From: Peribacillus loiseleuriae
GTDB taxonomy: Bacteria > Bacillota > Bacilli > Bacillales > DSM-1321
Direction of reading: 5' to 3'
Length of the DNA: 64,000 bases
NCBI RefSeq assembly: GCF_001183985.1
Contig: NZ_LFZW01000001.1
Span: forward strand, 1,023,812 to 1,087,811
Position 1 is the first letter of the stretch. Each line of letters starts with the position of its first letter. Below the pieces are notes generated by a model. That model did not search any database. It saw only the letters and a list, made by a program, of their open reading frames with translations, and was not told the DNA's origin. The translations under genes were made by a program, and so were the position numbers. Positions 1-9,361 of the stretch are shown in pieces.

Positions 1-104
<104 letters not shown>

Positions 105-169
105 TATTGTTCTTGAAAAAAGCAAAAAATCTTCTTATTATCTAGTTTTGAAAGAATGAAAAAATATTA

Positions 170-197
170 TTGACTTTATTTTAAAGTGTGATATAAT
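170..197 (+). promoter_or_regulatory. Predicted SigA promoter between 23S and 5S
   Basis: TTGACT (170-175), a 16-nt spacer and a perfect TATAAT (192-197) lie in the 23S-5S spacer. Transcription would start near 204, about 17 nt before the 5S gene, so the 5S and tRNA cluster could be transcribed independently of the upstream rRNA promoters. This is inferred from the motifs alone. Confidence 0.5.
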
Positions 198-220
198 AAT
201 AAGTGTCTTTCAGAAAGTTG

Positions 221-336
<116 letters not shown>

Positions 337-365
337 AGTTTATTTTTAAAACCACATTATATTAT

Positions 366-440
366 TCCGCAGTAGCTCAGTGGTAGAGCATTCGGCTGTT
401 AACCGAACGGTCGTAGGTTCGAGTCCTACCTGCGGAGCCA
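366..440 (+). tRNA. tRNA-Asn (GTT)
   Basis: Complete cloverleaf; acceptor arms TCCGCAG and CTGCGGA, anticodon GTT at 398-400, CCA encoded at 438-440. First tRNA of the cluster. Confidence 0.97.
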
Positions 441-443
441 TAT

Positions 444-535
444 GGAGAGCTGTCCGAGTGGCCGAAGGAGCACGATTGGAAATCGTGTAGACGGGTAACC
501 CTGTCTCAAGGGTTCAAATCCCTTGCTCTCCGCCA
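444..535 (+). tRNA. tRNA-Ser (GGA)
   Basis: 92-nt class II tRNA with a long variable arm; acceptor arms GGAGAGC and GCTCTCC, anticodon GGA, CCA encoded. Confidence 0.97.
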
Positions 536-548
536 TTCTAATTAATGT

Positions 549-623
549 GGCCCCTTGGTCAAGCGGTTAAGACACCGCCCTTTCACGGCGGTAACACGGG
601 TTCGAATCCCGTAGGGGTCACCA
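549..623 (+). tRNA. tRNA-Glu (TTC)
   Basis: Acceptor arms GGCCCCT and AGGGGTC (one G-U pair), anticodon TTC, T-loop TTCGAAT, CCA encoded. Confidence 0.97.
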
Positions 624-633
624 TATACATAAC

Positions 634-709
634 GGAGGATTAGCTCAGCTGGGAGAGCATCTGCCTTACAAGCAGAGGGTCGGCGGTTCGATCCCGTCAT
701 CCTCCACCA
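634..709 (+). tRNA. tRNA-Val (TAC)
   Basis: Acceptor arms GGAGGAT and ATCCTCC, anticodon TAC at 667-669, CCA encoded. Confidence 0.97.
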
Positions 710-741
710 TTATTTTAATAAAATTTCATCATTTCTATTAT

Positions 742-815
<74 letters not shown>

Positions 816-818
816 TCT

Positions 819-895
819 GGTCCGGTAGTTCAGTTGGTTAGAATGCCTGCCTGTCACGCAGGAGGTCGCGGGTTCGAGTCCCGTCCGGACCGCCA
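819..895 (+). tRNA. tRNA-Asp (GTC)
   Basis: Acceptor arms GGTCCGG and CCGGACC, anticodon GTC, CCA encoded. Only 3 nt after the initiator tRNA. Confidence 0.97.
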
Positions 896-937
896 TTTTT
901 ATTCAGTAGTTAAACTTTCTATTGATATAAAATTTAT

Positions 938-1010
938 GGCTCAGTAGCTCAGTCGGTAGAGCAAAGGACTGAAAATCCTTGTGTCGGCGGTTCGATTCCG
1001 TCCTGAGCCA
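938..1010 (+). tRNA. tRNA-Phe (GAA)
   Basis: Acceptor arms GGCTCAG and CTGAGCC, anticodon GAA. CCA is not encoded (TCA follows). Confidence 0.97.
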
Positions 1011-1025
1011 TCATTAGTTTAATAT

Positions 1026-1109
1026 GGAGGGGTAGCGAAGTGGCTAAACGCGGCGGACTGTAAATCCGCTCCTTCGGGTTCGGCAGTTCGAATCTGCCCC
1101 CCTCCACCA
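1026..1109 (+). tRNA. tRNA-Tyr (GTA)
   Basis: Class II tRNA of 84 nt with a variable arm, acceptor arms GGAGGGG and CCCCTCC, anticodon GTA, CCA encoded. Confidence 0.97.
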
Positions 1110-1117
1110 TTTATTAT

Positions 1118-1191
1118 AGGGGTATAGTTTAAAGGTAGAACAAAGGTCTCCAAAACCTTCGGTGTGGGTTCAATTCCTACTACCCCTGCCA
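1118..1191 (+). tRNA. tRNA-Trp (CCA)
   Basis: Acceptor arms AGGGGTA and TACCCCT, anticodon CCA in the loop CTCCAAA, CCA end encoded. Confidence 0.96.
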
Positions 1192-1215
1192 ACTTAAAAA
1201 ATTATTTTACATCAT

Positions 1216-1292
1216 GGCGGTTGTGGCGAAGTGGTTAACGCACCTGATTGTGGTTCAGGCATTCGTGGGTTCGATTCCCATCAGTCGCCCCA
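1216..1292 (+). tRNA. tRNA-His (GTG)
   Basis: Anticodon GTG. The extra 5' G (G-1 at 1216) faces C1289, the histidine identity pair. CCA encoded. Confidence 0.96.
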
Positions 1293-1335
1293 TTTTTAAA
1301 CATAATGAATTGATTATTGAATAGATATGTAACAA

Positions 1336-1410
1336 TGGGCTATAGCCAAGCGGTAAGGCAACGGATTTTGATTCCGTCATGCGAAGGTTCGAACCCTTCT
1401 AGCCCAGCCA
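1336..1410 (+). tRNA. tRNA-Gln (TTG)
   Basis: Acceptor arms TGGGCTA and TAGCCCA, anticodon TTG, CCA encoded. Confidence 0.97.
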
Positions 1411-1413
1411 TAT

Positions 1414-1488
1414 GCGGAAGTAGTTCAGTGGTAGAATACAACCTTGCCAAGGTTGGGGTCGCGGGTTCGAATCCCGTCTTCCGCTCCA
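1414..1488 (+). tRNA. tRNA-Gly (GCC)
   Basis: Acceptor arms GCGGAAG and CTTCCGC, anticodon GCC, CCA encoded. Confidence 0.97.
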
Positions 1489-1494
1489 AAAGAT

Positions 1495-1568
1495 GGCGGC
1501 ATAGCCAAGCGGTAAGGCAGAGGTCTGCAAAACCTTTATCACCGGTTCAATTCCGGTTGCCGCCTCCA
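1495..1568 (+). tRNA. tRNA-Cys (GCA)
   Basis: Acceptor arms GGCGGCA and TGCCGCC, anticodon GCA, CCA encoded. Confidence 0.97.
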
Positions 1569-1578
1569 TAAAATTTTT

Positions 1579-1660
1579 GCCGGTGTGGCGGAATAGGCAG
1601 ACGCGCACGACTCAAAATCGTGTTCCGTAAGGAGTGCCGGTTCGACCCCGGCCACCGGTA
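1579..1660 (+). tRNA. tRNA-Leu (CAA)
   Basis: Class II tRNA, acceptor arms GCCGGTG and CACCGGT (one G-U), anticodon CAA at 1613-1615. CCA not encoded. Last gene of the cluster. Confidence 0.95.
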
Positions 1661-1692
1661 TCAAATGGTCGAGTTAAAGAAAATGCACTAGT

Positions 1693-1728
1693 AAAAGAGT
1701 TCTCACATTTTGTGAGGACTCTTTTTTG
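1693..1728 (+). terminator. Terminator of the rRNA-tRNA operon
   Basis: Stem AGAGTTCTCACA / TGTGAGGACTCT with a TTT loop, followed by a run of T. It lies 33 nt after tRNA-Leu. Confidence 0.85.
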
Positions 1729-1876
1729 ATTCTTCATAAATAGCAAAAATAGTGTCTTAACACAGGAAACCTTTGTAGATTTGAAAGCAACATGTTGCTC
1801 CCTTTGATTAGCTATTTTTAATAATGTAGGATTTTTTCTTATTACGCAAACGGACCAGATTGTGGAACGATACCAT

Positions 1877-1912
1877 CTTCTAAACTTTAATGTCTAAATT
1901 AAAGTTTAGAAG
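1877..1912. other. Perfect 14-bp inverted repeat
   Basis: CTTCTAAACTTTAA (1877-1890) is the exact reverse complement of 1899-1912, with an 8-nt loop. No T-run follows on either strand, so it does not look like a standard terminator. Nothing else is recognised between 1729 and 1975. Confidence 0.6.
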
Positions 1913-1975
1913 AGTTTGTGTGGGGTATCTATACTATTGGGAGGTTAGTTTAATAAGAAAAGAAATTTTAAATAT

Positions 1976-2007
1976 AAAAACACAGGGTTAAACTACCCCG
2001 TGTTAAA
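1976..2007 (-). terminator. Terminator of dsdA
   Basis: On the minus strand AACACGGGG / CCCTGTGTT form a hairpin followed by TTTTTA. It starts about 10 nt after the dsdA stop codon. Confidence 0.75.
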
Positions 2008-2017
2008 TTACTTCTGT

Positions 2018-3370
2018 TTATCTAACGCTAATTTCAAACCCTTTTTGATAATATTGCTTCTTCATTTCTTCAGGAACCATGCTTCCACCAGTTCCCCAAA
2101 TAATATGTGTACCCTTACTCATCTTTTCCGTTAAACTATGCTTCTGTAAATAACCGATGCCCTCTTTACATAATTTACTTGGTCCTATCATGCCTGCTAG
2201 TGCAGAAGGTTCTAAATGGAGCCCCTCTGTATCGACTAATTCTTTTAGCAACTTATACAACTGTTCATCGCTAACCGTATAATTACCACTTAAAAAAGGC
2301 TCAATAGTTTTACCGACAAACCCAGATGGCTTTCCTACAGCGAGTCCATCCGCGTCTGTTACATTATCGATACCAAGATCTTGTACAGAAACTTTATCAT
2401 GAAGTCCTGTCATTAAACCGAGTAACATACATGGTGAGTGGGTAGGTTCCGCAAAGAAACAGTGAACATGGTCTTGATACAATAATTTCAAACCAAAAGC
2501 TACGCCTCCAGGGCCACCACCTACTCCACATGGAAGATAAACAAACAAAGGATGATTCTCATCTATTGTTATCTGTAACTCTTCTAATTGGTTTTTTAAT
2601 CGGGACGCGGCCACTGCGTATCCTAAAAATAGATCGTGGGAATTTTCATCATCCACAAAATAACATGTAGGGTCCCTATCTGCTTGGATTCGACCTTCTT
2701 CTACAGCTTTACTATAATCAGCTTCATATTCAATAACTTTGACATTTTTGCTTCTAAGCAAGTCTTTTTTCCACTGTTTTGCATCAGCTGACATATGAAC
2801 AGAAACATTAAAACCTAACTTTGCACTGATGATGCCAATACTAAGTCCTAAATTTCCAGTAGAGCCTACTGCGATTGAATATTGTGAGAAGAAGGTTCGA
2901 AACCTATCACTATCTAAGATCGAATAATCATCATGAATCGTTAACAATTGATGTTGAAAAGCTAATTCTTCTGCATGTTTGAGAATTTCATAAATTCCTC
3001 CCCTTGCTTTAATAGAACCTGAGATAGGAAGGTGACTATCACATTTTAGTAATAATTCGCCTAATATAGGCTGCTGATATTCCTGTTCTAATGAATGTTT
3101 CATCGAAGGAATTCGTACTAAAGGAGATTCTATGATACCATTCGATGCTTTTGTTTCAGGGAAAACCTTGGCGATATATGGGGCAAAACGTTTCAACCTT
3201 TCCTCTGCAGCATTTACATCGTCTTGAGTAAGGGGGGATTTAATAATTCCCGTTTGAAATTTTTCGACATTTGGATTTAGCCAAAATACTTCATCCATCG
3301 AAATGAGCTTATTTAGTAAAGGATATTGGTCTTTCCATGTTTGTAGTTCTTTGCTTTCAATCTCTTTCAT
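2018..3370 (-). CDS. dsdA: D-serine ammonia-lyase
   Basis: PLP-dependent enzyme that deaminates D-serine to pyruvate and ammonia in the cytoplasm. The 450-residue product has the fold-type II PLP lysine in SGSIKARGG (Lys near residue 121), the substrate loop GSTGNLG and the phosphate-binding glycine loop GVGGGPGG. Length matches DsdA (about 440-450). The start is set at 3370 (MKEIESK) because AGGAGGGA sits 7 nt upstream; a longer frame to 3400 would translate that ribosome-binding site as RRD. The gene is divergent from an XRE-cupin regulator, which probably controls it. Family assignment is by motif; substrate specificity is inferred from the family. Confidence 0.92.
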   Translation of the reverse strand: MKEIESKELQTWKDQYPLLNKLISMDEVFWLNPNVEKFQTGIIKSPLTQDDVNAAEERLKRFAPYIAKVFPETKASNGIIESPLVRIPSMKHSLEQEYQQPILGELLLKCDSHLPISGSIKARGGIYEILKHAEELAFQHQLLTIHDDYSILDSDRFRTFFSQYSIAVGSTGNLGLSIGIISAKLGFNVSVHMSADAKQWKKDLLRSKNVKVIEYEADYSKAVEEGRIQADRDPTCYFVDDENSHDLFLGYAVAASRLKNQLEELQITIDENHPLFVYLPCGVGGGPGGVAFGLKLLYQDHVHCFFAEPTHSPCMLLGLMTGLHDKVSVQDLGIDNVTDADGLAVGKPSGFVGKTIEPFLSGNYTVSDEQLYKLLKELVDTEGLHLEPSALAGMIGPSKLCKEGIGYLQKHSLTEKMSKGTHIIWGTGGSMVPEEMKKQYYQKGFEISVR

Positions 3371-3520
3371 TTGTTTGTCCCTCCTAATTTCTTGTAGCAA
3401 TTTGATTTATAAATTATAATTAAATAAACTTAAATACAGTTTAACACACGATTATCTTGTCGTTAAATATTATTAATTATATTTAAATTAAATTTAATAT
3501 TTTATAAAGGAGTATCGATT

Positions 3521-4066
3521 ATGGAAAATATAGATATTGGTAAGAAAGTTGAAAAATATAGAAAAGCTAAAGGATTAAGTAGTAGAGAGTTAGCAAAATT
3601 AGCTGATATTACACCTTCAATGTTAAGCCAAATTGAACGAGGATTGGCGAATCCTTCTATTCAAACCTTAAAGGTCTTAGCTAAAACCCTAAATGTTCCA
3701 ACTTTTAGTTTTTTACTTGAAGAAACAATTACGGAGGATTTAGTCGTTAGGTCCAGTAAACGTAAGAAAATGATCATTGATAATTTGTCTTATGAGTTAT
3801 TGTCGCCGGATTTTACGGGGAATTTAACAACAGCGATTATGAACGTTCCTTCGAATACTTCTTCATCCGAGAATCTTCTAGAACATAAAGGAGAAGAAGT
3901 AGCATTTATTTTAGAAGGAAAAATTAAGGTGTATTTGGGTGAAGAAGAATATCTATTAGAAGCTGGTGATAGCGTAAAAATACCAGCAAATTTGAAACAT
4001 AAATGGGAAAATAATTTTAGTCAAAATGCAATTGTATTATTTTCAGTTACCCCACCTGCGTTTTAA
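3521..4066 (+). CDS. XRE-family regulator with C-terminal cupin domain
   Basis: 181-residue transcription factor. Residues about 8-62 form an XRE helix-turn-helix (RELAKLADITPSMLSQIERG), and residues about 110-178 form a small cupin barrel (HKGEEVAFILEG, then GDSVKIPANLKHKWEN), the usual architecture of sensors for amino acids and other small ligands. ATG at 3521 follows AAAGGAG. It faces dsdA across a 150-bp AT-rich region that must hold both promoters, so it is likely to regulate D-serine catabolism; the ligand is not known from sequence. Confidence 0.88.
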   Translation: MENIDIGKKVEKYRKAKGLSSRELAKLADITPSMLSQIERGLANPSIQTLKVLAKTLNVPTFSFLLEETITEDLVVRSSKRKKMIIDNLSYELLSPDFTGNLTTAIMNVPSNTSSSENLLEHKGEEVAFILEGKIKVYLGEEEYLLEAGDSVKIPANLKHKWENNFSQNAIVLFSVTPPAF

Positions 4067-4288
4067 TGTAGATAACTGTAAAATGGTATTCAACAGGCGG
4101 GCAACTTTTAAGCAACACTGGTAGAACAAGATCAGACTTTTTTATAACCCAATAACCTTATTAATGCCGAGAAATGAGCGAAGTCTTTGTATGGATTGGC
4201 GAGATCGTTTGAAAAAATCAAAGGAAAAAAGGAGAAATTTGAACTGGGTAGAAAGATGCTTATGAATAAAATGAAATAATATAAATTG

Positions 4289-4329
4289 ACCCCGAACATA
4301 TGATTTATGTCCGGGGCCTTGTTTTTTTA
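4289..4329 (+). terminator. Rho-independent terminator
   Basis: CCCCGAACATA / TTATGTCCGGGG stem with a CCTTGTTTTTTT tail. It lies 220 nt after the XRE-cupin gene. The stretch 4067-4288 has no intact gene; a frame ending at 4279 reads like the lysine-rich 3' end of an old gene that I cannot identify. Confidence 0.8.
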
Positions 4330-4434
4330 TAGTGAGGCTATAGCTTTACAATATAATTAGATGTTTCAGGTCCCTCGCGATTAAAGAGTGTACGACAAAT
4401 TTAACTATTATTTGTAAAAAACCACACTAGTTGT

Positions 4435-4600
4435 TTATTGTGCCGTATACCCACCATCAAGTACAACAGCTTGCCCAGTAATGCCACGTGCTTTTTCGCT
4501 TGCAAGGAAGGATAGCGTAATCGGCGATTTCACTGACAGCGAGCAAATGCTTCTGAGGCACGAGCGGGTAAATGACTTCTTCCAAAACACTTTCTAAGGG
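4435..4600 (-). pseudogene. Remnant of a 3-hydroxybutyrate dehydrogenase-like SDR (C-terminus)
   Basis: The minus strand encodes the end of a short-chain dehydrogenase: a frame with EEVIYPLVPQKHLLAVSEIA, then after a frameshift ASEKARGITGQAVV, LDGGYTAQ and a stop at 4435-4437. This C-terminus is typical of NAD-dependent D-3-hydroxybutyrate dehydrogenases. The catalytic Ser-Tyr-Lys and the Rossmann N-terminus are missing, so it is a decayed fragment. It belongs to the same degraded catabolic cluster as the next three remnants. Confidence 0.75.
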
Positions 4601-5349
4601 TACTTGTCTTGTTATTGCCAGGTCTTGAAGCTGTCCGCGCGGCGGATTTTATTATTGAGGCGATTCCAGAAGTGATTGAGCTCAAGTGGAATTTGTATCA
4701 AGAATTAGCGTTGTTGATCAAATCAGAAGCAATTATTGCTTCTGATACATCTACTTATTCAATATCTCGTCTAGTTGGAAAGACGTCATTTGCGGAGAGG
4801 ATGATAATCACTCACTCATTTCTTTAATCCAGGCCATCTTGTTCCTTTGGTTGAGATCGTGAAACATGACCAGACCAAAGTAGAAGTAGTGGAGGTAACG
4901 CTAGAATGAATTCGTAGCATCGGCAAGTCTCCCATGCTCTTAAAAAAAAGAGATTTCAGGATTTGTTGCCAATCGTTTGCAGACAGCTTTAATGCGTGAA
5001 GCGTTTTATTTGTTAAAAGAAGGAGTAGCGAGTGCCAAAGGATATTGATACGGCAGTAACTGCGGGTCCAGGCTTCCGTTGGGCATTTACCGGGCCAATT
5101 GAAATTGCCGACTTTGGAGGACTTGATACATGGAAAAGAGTGTTTGATAATGTTGCATCTGATTTAGATCAAAGCATTGATGCGCCTGCAGTCATCCGCG
5201 ATTTGATTGATCAGGAAAAAATAGGAATTAAATCAGGTGAAGGGATCTATAACTATGAAACAATTTCTGTTTCTCAGAAATTAACTGAAAGAGATCGTCA
5301 TTTTACTAGGCGCAATAGAATAAAAAACATCCATGAGCAGCTGATCTAA
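4600..5349 (+). pseudogene. Broken 3-hydroxyacyl-CoA dehydrogenase family gene
   Basis: At least three pieces of one protein in different frames. 4609-4827 encodes ADFIIEAIPEVIELKWNLYQ and SDTSTYSISRLV (second half of the NAD domain). Around 4815-4910 another frame reads FFNPGHLVPLVEIV, followed by an in-frame stop. 5032-5349 encodes the helical C-terminal domain (GPGFRWAFTGPIEIADFGGL, GIKSGEGIYNYE). The GxGxxG start of the Rossmann fold is absent. The pieces follow the order of 3-hydroxyacyl-CoA (3-hydroxybutyryl-CoA-like) dehydrogenases. Multiple lesions make sequencing error alone unlikely. Confidence 0.85.
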
Positions 5350-5459
5350 AGCTCAACGAAAAAGGTTCAGGTTCTAAAAATGGCATCACCTATGAACGTG
5401 GCGGTGCGGAGCTGATTGTGCGAAGCCCCACCCCTTTTCCACAAAAGGAGGAAGCATAA
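5350..5459 (+). pseudogene. C-terminal stub of an unidentified gene
   Basis: A frame ends at the TAA in GCATAA, directly before the next start codon, and its last residues read GITYERGGAELIVRSPTPFP, then QKEEA. The tight spacing suggests it was the gene translated before the thiolase remnant. I do not recognise the protein. Confidence 0.3.
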
Positions 5460-5560
5460 ATGAGAGACGTAGTAATCGTAGGGGCAGCATGGCTTGTTGC
5501 CTTAGGAAAAGCTGTCTCGAAAAGGACGCTCCTCTACTTTATCTGTTTAACGTGCTTAAT
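5460..5560 (+). pseudogene. N-terminal stub of an acetyl-CoA acetyltransferase (thiolase)
   Basis: ATG at 5460 follows a strong AAAGGAGG and encodes MRDVVIVGA, the standard start of thiolases, but the following ARTPxGxFGG motif is destroyed and the frame closes within about 40 codons. Nothing else of the enzyme remains downstream. From here to 6102 I see no intact gene. A strong AAGGAGG before an ATG at 5775 opens only a 22-codon frame. Confidence 0.65.
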
Positions 5561-6102
5561 ACGGTATTTAGTAGTTGTGCAACTTTAATTTGGGACAGTT
5601 TTTTAACTTGTAAATTGAGATGTGTAAGATAAAACGAACATGATTTTAATGTTCTTTTACTAGCTGTTAAAAAAAAAACGAACAGTAATAGGACTAGTTT
5701 CGGATTTTTCATGAGCGGTTTCTAATTGGTTTACGAAAAATCAACTTCCTTAAAATTAAATTTTCAAGGAGGATATGAATGAATTAAATCGAAATATTGT
5801 TCTAAGAACATGCATAGTTAAGTTTGGCATGGGACTTGCATAAATATAAGATGAATGGTTTCTCTGTGAGATAAATAGTTTGTAAGCATGTATTTAGTAG
5901 TTAGGATTTTATTTATGTAAGCGTTCGCTGTTAGTGGAGAAGTTGGTCATCATCTGAGAATTCTTTAGAAGCATCCTATTTGAACTGACTTGGGGAAGGT
6001 AGGTTTAAATGGGAATAGGTTAAATTAGAGAATCATAGTTATCTTGAGAGGCTGAAGTTTTTTGGGGGATGGGCTTTAATTTGAATTAAAGGGGGAATTT
6101 AC

Positions 6103-7486
6103 TTGGCTATTCAGATTATTGCTATTGTATTGGCTTTAGGTTTGTTGATCTTTTTGGCGTATCGGGGTTATCTAGTTATTATTATCGCGCCGCTTGTTAC
6201 ATTACTTGCTGTTGTTTTATCTGGAGGACTTTTGTTGCCAAGCTATACGGAAATGCATATAACAAATTATCCTAATTATGTGAAATCATTTTTCCAAATC
6301 TTTTTATTAGGAGCCATATTCGGGAAAGTAACGGAAATGAGCGGTGCAGCGGCATCAATTGCTCAAACGATTGTAAAAAAATAGGTTCGAAACGGGCAAT
6401 CCTATCTGTTGTATTAGCCTGTTCCGCATTGACATATGGCGGCGTTTCCTTGTTTGTAGTTGCATTCGCTGTGTATCCATTCGCAGCTGCTATTTTTAAA
6501 GAAGCAGATATTCCTAAACGACTTATTCCAGGAACGATAGCGCTTGGAGCATTTACTTATACAATGGATGCACTTTCAGGAACCCCGCAAATCCAAAATA
6601 TCATTCCAACGAATTATTTTGGAACAGATACTTATGCAGCGCCATTAATTGGAATTATCGGAGCCATTATCGTATTTGTTGGCGGAATGATCTGGCTAGA
6701 GCGCCGCCGTAAACAAGCTTTGGTCAAAGGGAAAGGGGATGGAACTGGCTATATTAATGAACCAGAAAGTACGGAAAATGCGCCACTTCTAAATCTTGGT
6801 TGGCGATAGTACCACTCGTCCTTGTCATTCTATTTAACTATCTGTTTAGCAGAAGTGGGATTTCGGTTAAAAACTGGTATGATCAAACCGTATTAGCAGA
6901 CACATTCAATATTGAAAATGTTAGTACAGTGACTTCATCTTGGTCATTGATTGTCGCCCTAACGATGGGCGTTCTGGCTGTTATGCTTCTCAATGTTAAG
7001 CGCATTAAAGTAAAACTTGCGACTGGATTGACAGCAGGTGCAATGGGTTCATTGCTGGCTATTTTTAACACAGCATCTGAAGTTGGATTTGGGAATGTAG
7101 TTAAAACATTACCTGGCTTTAAAGTGATTCAAGACTCCGTTTTCAATGCTAGCAGCAACCCGATCGTCTCTGAAGTGATTGCTGTAAACGTTCTTGCGGG
7201 TATTACCGGTTCTGCTTCCGGCGGATTGTCCATCGCTTTGGAAGTAATGGGAAGTCACTATTTGCAATTGGCACAAAACCTTGGCATTACTCCTGAGATG
7301 CTCCATCGGATCGCTTCCATGGCTTCCAGTGGAATGGATACACTTTCACATAATGGAGCAGTTATCACACTACTTGCCATTACAGGGTTAACACATCGTC
7401 AATCTTATAAGGATATTTTTATCATTACGATTTTGAAAACAGTAGCCGTATTTATTCTTGCATTTTCAGCATCACTATTTATCTAA
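6103..7486 (+). pseudogene. GntP-family permease, interrupted by two frameshifts
   Basis: Three consecutive hydrophobic pieces make one protein of about 460 residues with roughly 12 membrane segments, of the GntP gluconate/hydroxy-acid transporter family. Frame 1 starts with TTG at 6103 after GGGGGA and runs to 6384. It shifts at an A-tract (7 A where 8 would keep the frame). Frame 2 (6385-6790) carries GGVSLFVVAFAVYPFA. A second single-base lesion near 6785-6795 shifts into frame 3, which ends normally at 7486. The 33-nt gap to scoA suggests that it once imported the keto- or hydroxy-acid processed by ScoAB. Confidence 0.85.
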
Positions 7487-7519
7487 AAATACGCACAGTA
7501 AAAGAATGGAGATGGAAAA

Positions 7520-8215
7520 ATGGATAAAGTCCTATCATCATTAGACGAAGTAATGCGTCAAATTAAGGATGGAGCGACAATTGTCGTTGGTGGCTTCGGT
7601 TTATGTGGAATTCCAGAAAAATTAATTACGAGTTTACGAGATAAAGGAGTAAAAGATTTAACGATTGTCAGCAATAATTGTGGTGTCGACGACTGGGGAC
7701 TAGGTTTGCTTTTGGAAAATAAACAAATTAAAAAAATGGTCGCATCCTATGTAGGGGAAAATAAATTATTTGAACAACAATTTTTAAGTGGTGAACTTGA
7801 GGTAGAGCTTGTTCCTCAAGGTACACTTGCTGAACGCTTACGAGCAGGCGGAGCAGGAATTCCTGCTTTTTATACAGCGACAGGAGTAGGGACAGAGGTG
7901 GCTAAAGGGAAAGAGCATAAAGAATTTGATGGGAAAACATATATTATGGAAAAAGGGATTGTTGGCGATTTCGCGTTTGTGAAGGCGTGGAAAGCAGATC
8001 CGTTTGGCAATCTTGTTTATCGGAAAACGGCTAGAAACTTTAATCCAGTAGTTGCCACAGCTGGGAAAATGACAATCGCAGAGGTTGAAGAGATTGTTGG
8101 AATCGGTGAACTGAATCCGGATGAAATTCATACGTCCGGCGTGTACGTTCAAAAAGTTTTTGTTGGTGAGAATTATGAAAAGCGAATTGAAAGGCTTACA
8201 ACAGCTAACGCATAA
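7520..8215 (+). CDS. scoA: 3-oxoacid CoA-transferase subunit A
   Basis: Alpha subunit (231 aa) of the succinyl-CoA:3-ketoacid CoA-transferase that activates acetoacetate with CoA from succinyl-CoA. The family I signature [19 protein letters not shown] is at about residues 18-36, and the glycine-rich stretch [16 protein letters not shown] follows. ATG follows GGAGATGG. It is intact and 16 nt from scoB, although the transporter and dehydrogenase genes upstream are decayed. Confidence 0.94.
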   Translation: MDKVLSSLDEVMRQIKDGATIVVGGFGLCGIPEKLITSLRDKGVKDLTIVSNNCGVDDWGLGLLLENKQIKKMVASYVGENKLFEQQFLSGELEVELVPQGTLAERLRAGGAGIPAFYTATGVGTEVAKGKEHKEFDGKTYIMEKGIVGDFAFVKAWKADPFGNLVYRKTARNFNPVVATAGKMTIAEVEEIVGIGELNPDEIHTSGVYVQKVFVGENYEKRIERLTTANA

Positions 8216-8230
8216 AGGGGAGGGATTGTT

Positions 8231-8881
8231 ATGACTGGAAGAAAACGTATTCTAGAACGTGCTGTTAAAGAATTACAAGATGGAATGTGTGTGAATTTAG
8301 GAATTGGGATGCCTACCCTGATTGCCAATATGATTCCAGAAGATGTTGATGTCATGTTACAAACAGAAAATGGCTTACTTGGAATTGGTGCATATCCGAA
8401 AGAACTCGAAGTGGACCCAGATTTGATTAATGCTGGGAAAGAAACGGTCACAGCAAAAGCAGGTGCTTCCTATTTTGATAGTGCTGAATCGTTTTCGATG
8501 ATACGAGGTGGCCATATTGATCTTGCTATTCTTGGCGGGATGGAGGTTTCAAAAAATGGCGACTTGGCAAACTGGATGATCCCAGGGAAAATGGTAAAAG
8601 GAATGGGGGGCGCAATGGACTTAGTGCAGGGCGCTAAACGAATAGTCGTGATTATGGACCATGTGAATAAGCATGGAGAGTCCAAAGTCAAGAATACCTG
8701 TACCTTGCCACTAACCGGTCAAGGCGTCGTTCATTGCCTGATCACGGACTTAGCTGTATTCCACTTCCCTGAATCAGGCATGGAATTGGTGGAGCTACAA
8801 AAAGGAGTTACACTTGATGAAGTAAAAGTGAAAACGGAAGCGGTTTTTGTGGTAAGCGAGTCTTTGAAGGTTAATAAGTAA
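8231..8881 (+). CDS. scoB: 3-oxoacid CoA-transferase subunit B
   Basis: Beta subunit (216 aa), which carries the catalytic glutamate that forms the enzyme-CoA thioester (QTENGLLGIG, Glu near residue 50). GGGAGGG lies before the ATG. The gene ends in the usual region for ScoB/AtoA. Together with scoA it interconverts acetoacetate and acetoacetyl-CoA, and is the only intact part of the old ketone-body cluster. Confidence 0.94.
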   Translation: MTGRKRILERAVKELQDGMCVNLGIGMPTLIANMIPEDVDVMLQTENGLLGIGAYPKELEVDPDLINAGKETVTAKAGASYFDSAESFSMIRGGHIDLAILGGMEVSKNGDLANWMIPGKMVKGMGGAMDLVQGAKRIVVIMDHVNKHGESKVKNTCTLPLTGQGVVHCLITDLAVFHFPESGMELVELQKGVTLDEVKVKTEAVFVVSESLKVNK

Positions 8882-9222
8882 ACTGAAGTATTCACTTGAA
8901 TGAAGTTTAGAGTTAGTAAGGCTATTTGTTGTTTATAATTATGTTTGATTAATTTGAAACGAATAACTTTGATAAACGATCTAAAAGAAGGAGAGTATTT
9001 TACAAAAGAATTGATCAATGCACGCTCTAATTTTTTCAATCGATTCAATGTTTATCAAAATGTTTGATCATTTCTATGCTCCTTTTCTTGTAATACGCCT
9101 TCAACAGAATAATGGAGGAACATCTATTAGTGGATTAGTTTTAAAAGAACAGCGGCCCTAAAAACAATTAGGCCATTACTTAAATCGGCAGCACCCGTAA
9201 AACGTCTAAGCAGACAGTGACA

Positions 9223-9268
9223 AAAAGCTGGTTTTCACCACGTTAAGCGGTGTAGCCAGCTTTTGTTG
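9223..9268. terminator. Bidirectional terminator
   Basis: AAAGCTGG...CACCAC / GCGGTG..CCAGCTTT stem with A-rich 5' and T-rich 3' flanks. It can end scoAB on the plus strand and the AbrB-type gene on the minus strand. The rest of 8882-9361 holds no gene that I can see. Confidence 0.75.
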
Positions 9269-9361
9269 TACTTCTTTGTTTTGAGGGACGGAGTTATGCA
9301 TATTTGACAATAAAATAATCAATCTATTTTCTAGACTAATCACAAATCGATGGTGCCTTTC

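Noticed and set aside
1317-1571. An 84-codon open frame across the tRNA cluster
   Set aside because: It runs through tRNA-Gln, tRNA-Gly and tRNA-Cys; the sequence is fully explained by the tRNAs. The same holds for the minus-strand frame at 1399-1608 and the frame over tRNA-Gly at 13951-14187.
4067-6102. Insertion-sequence scar as the cause of the gene decay
   Set aside because: No transposase remnant or terminal inverted repeat could be recognised; the fragments look like ordinary catabolic genes that decayed.
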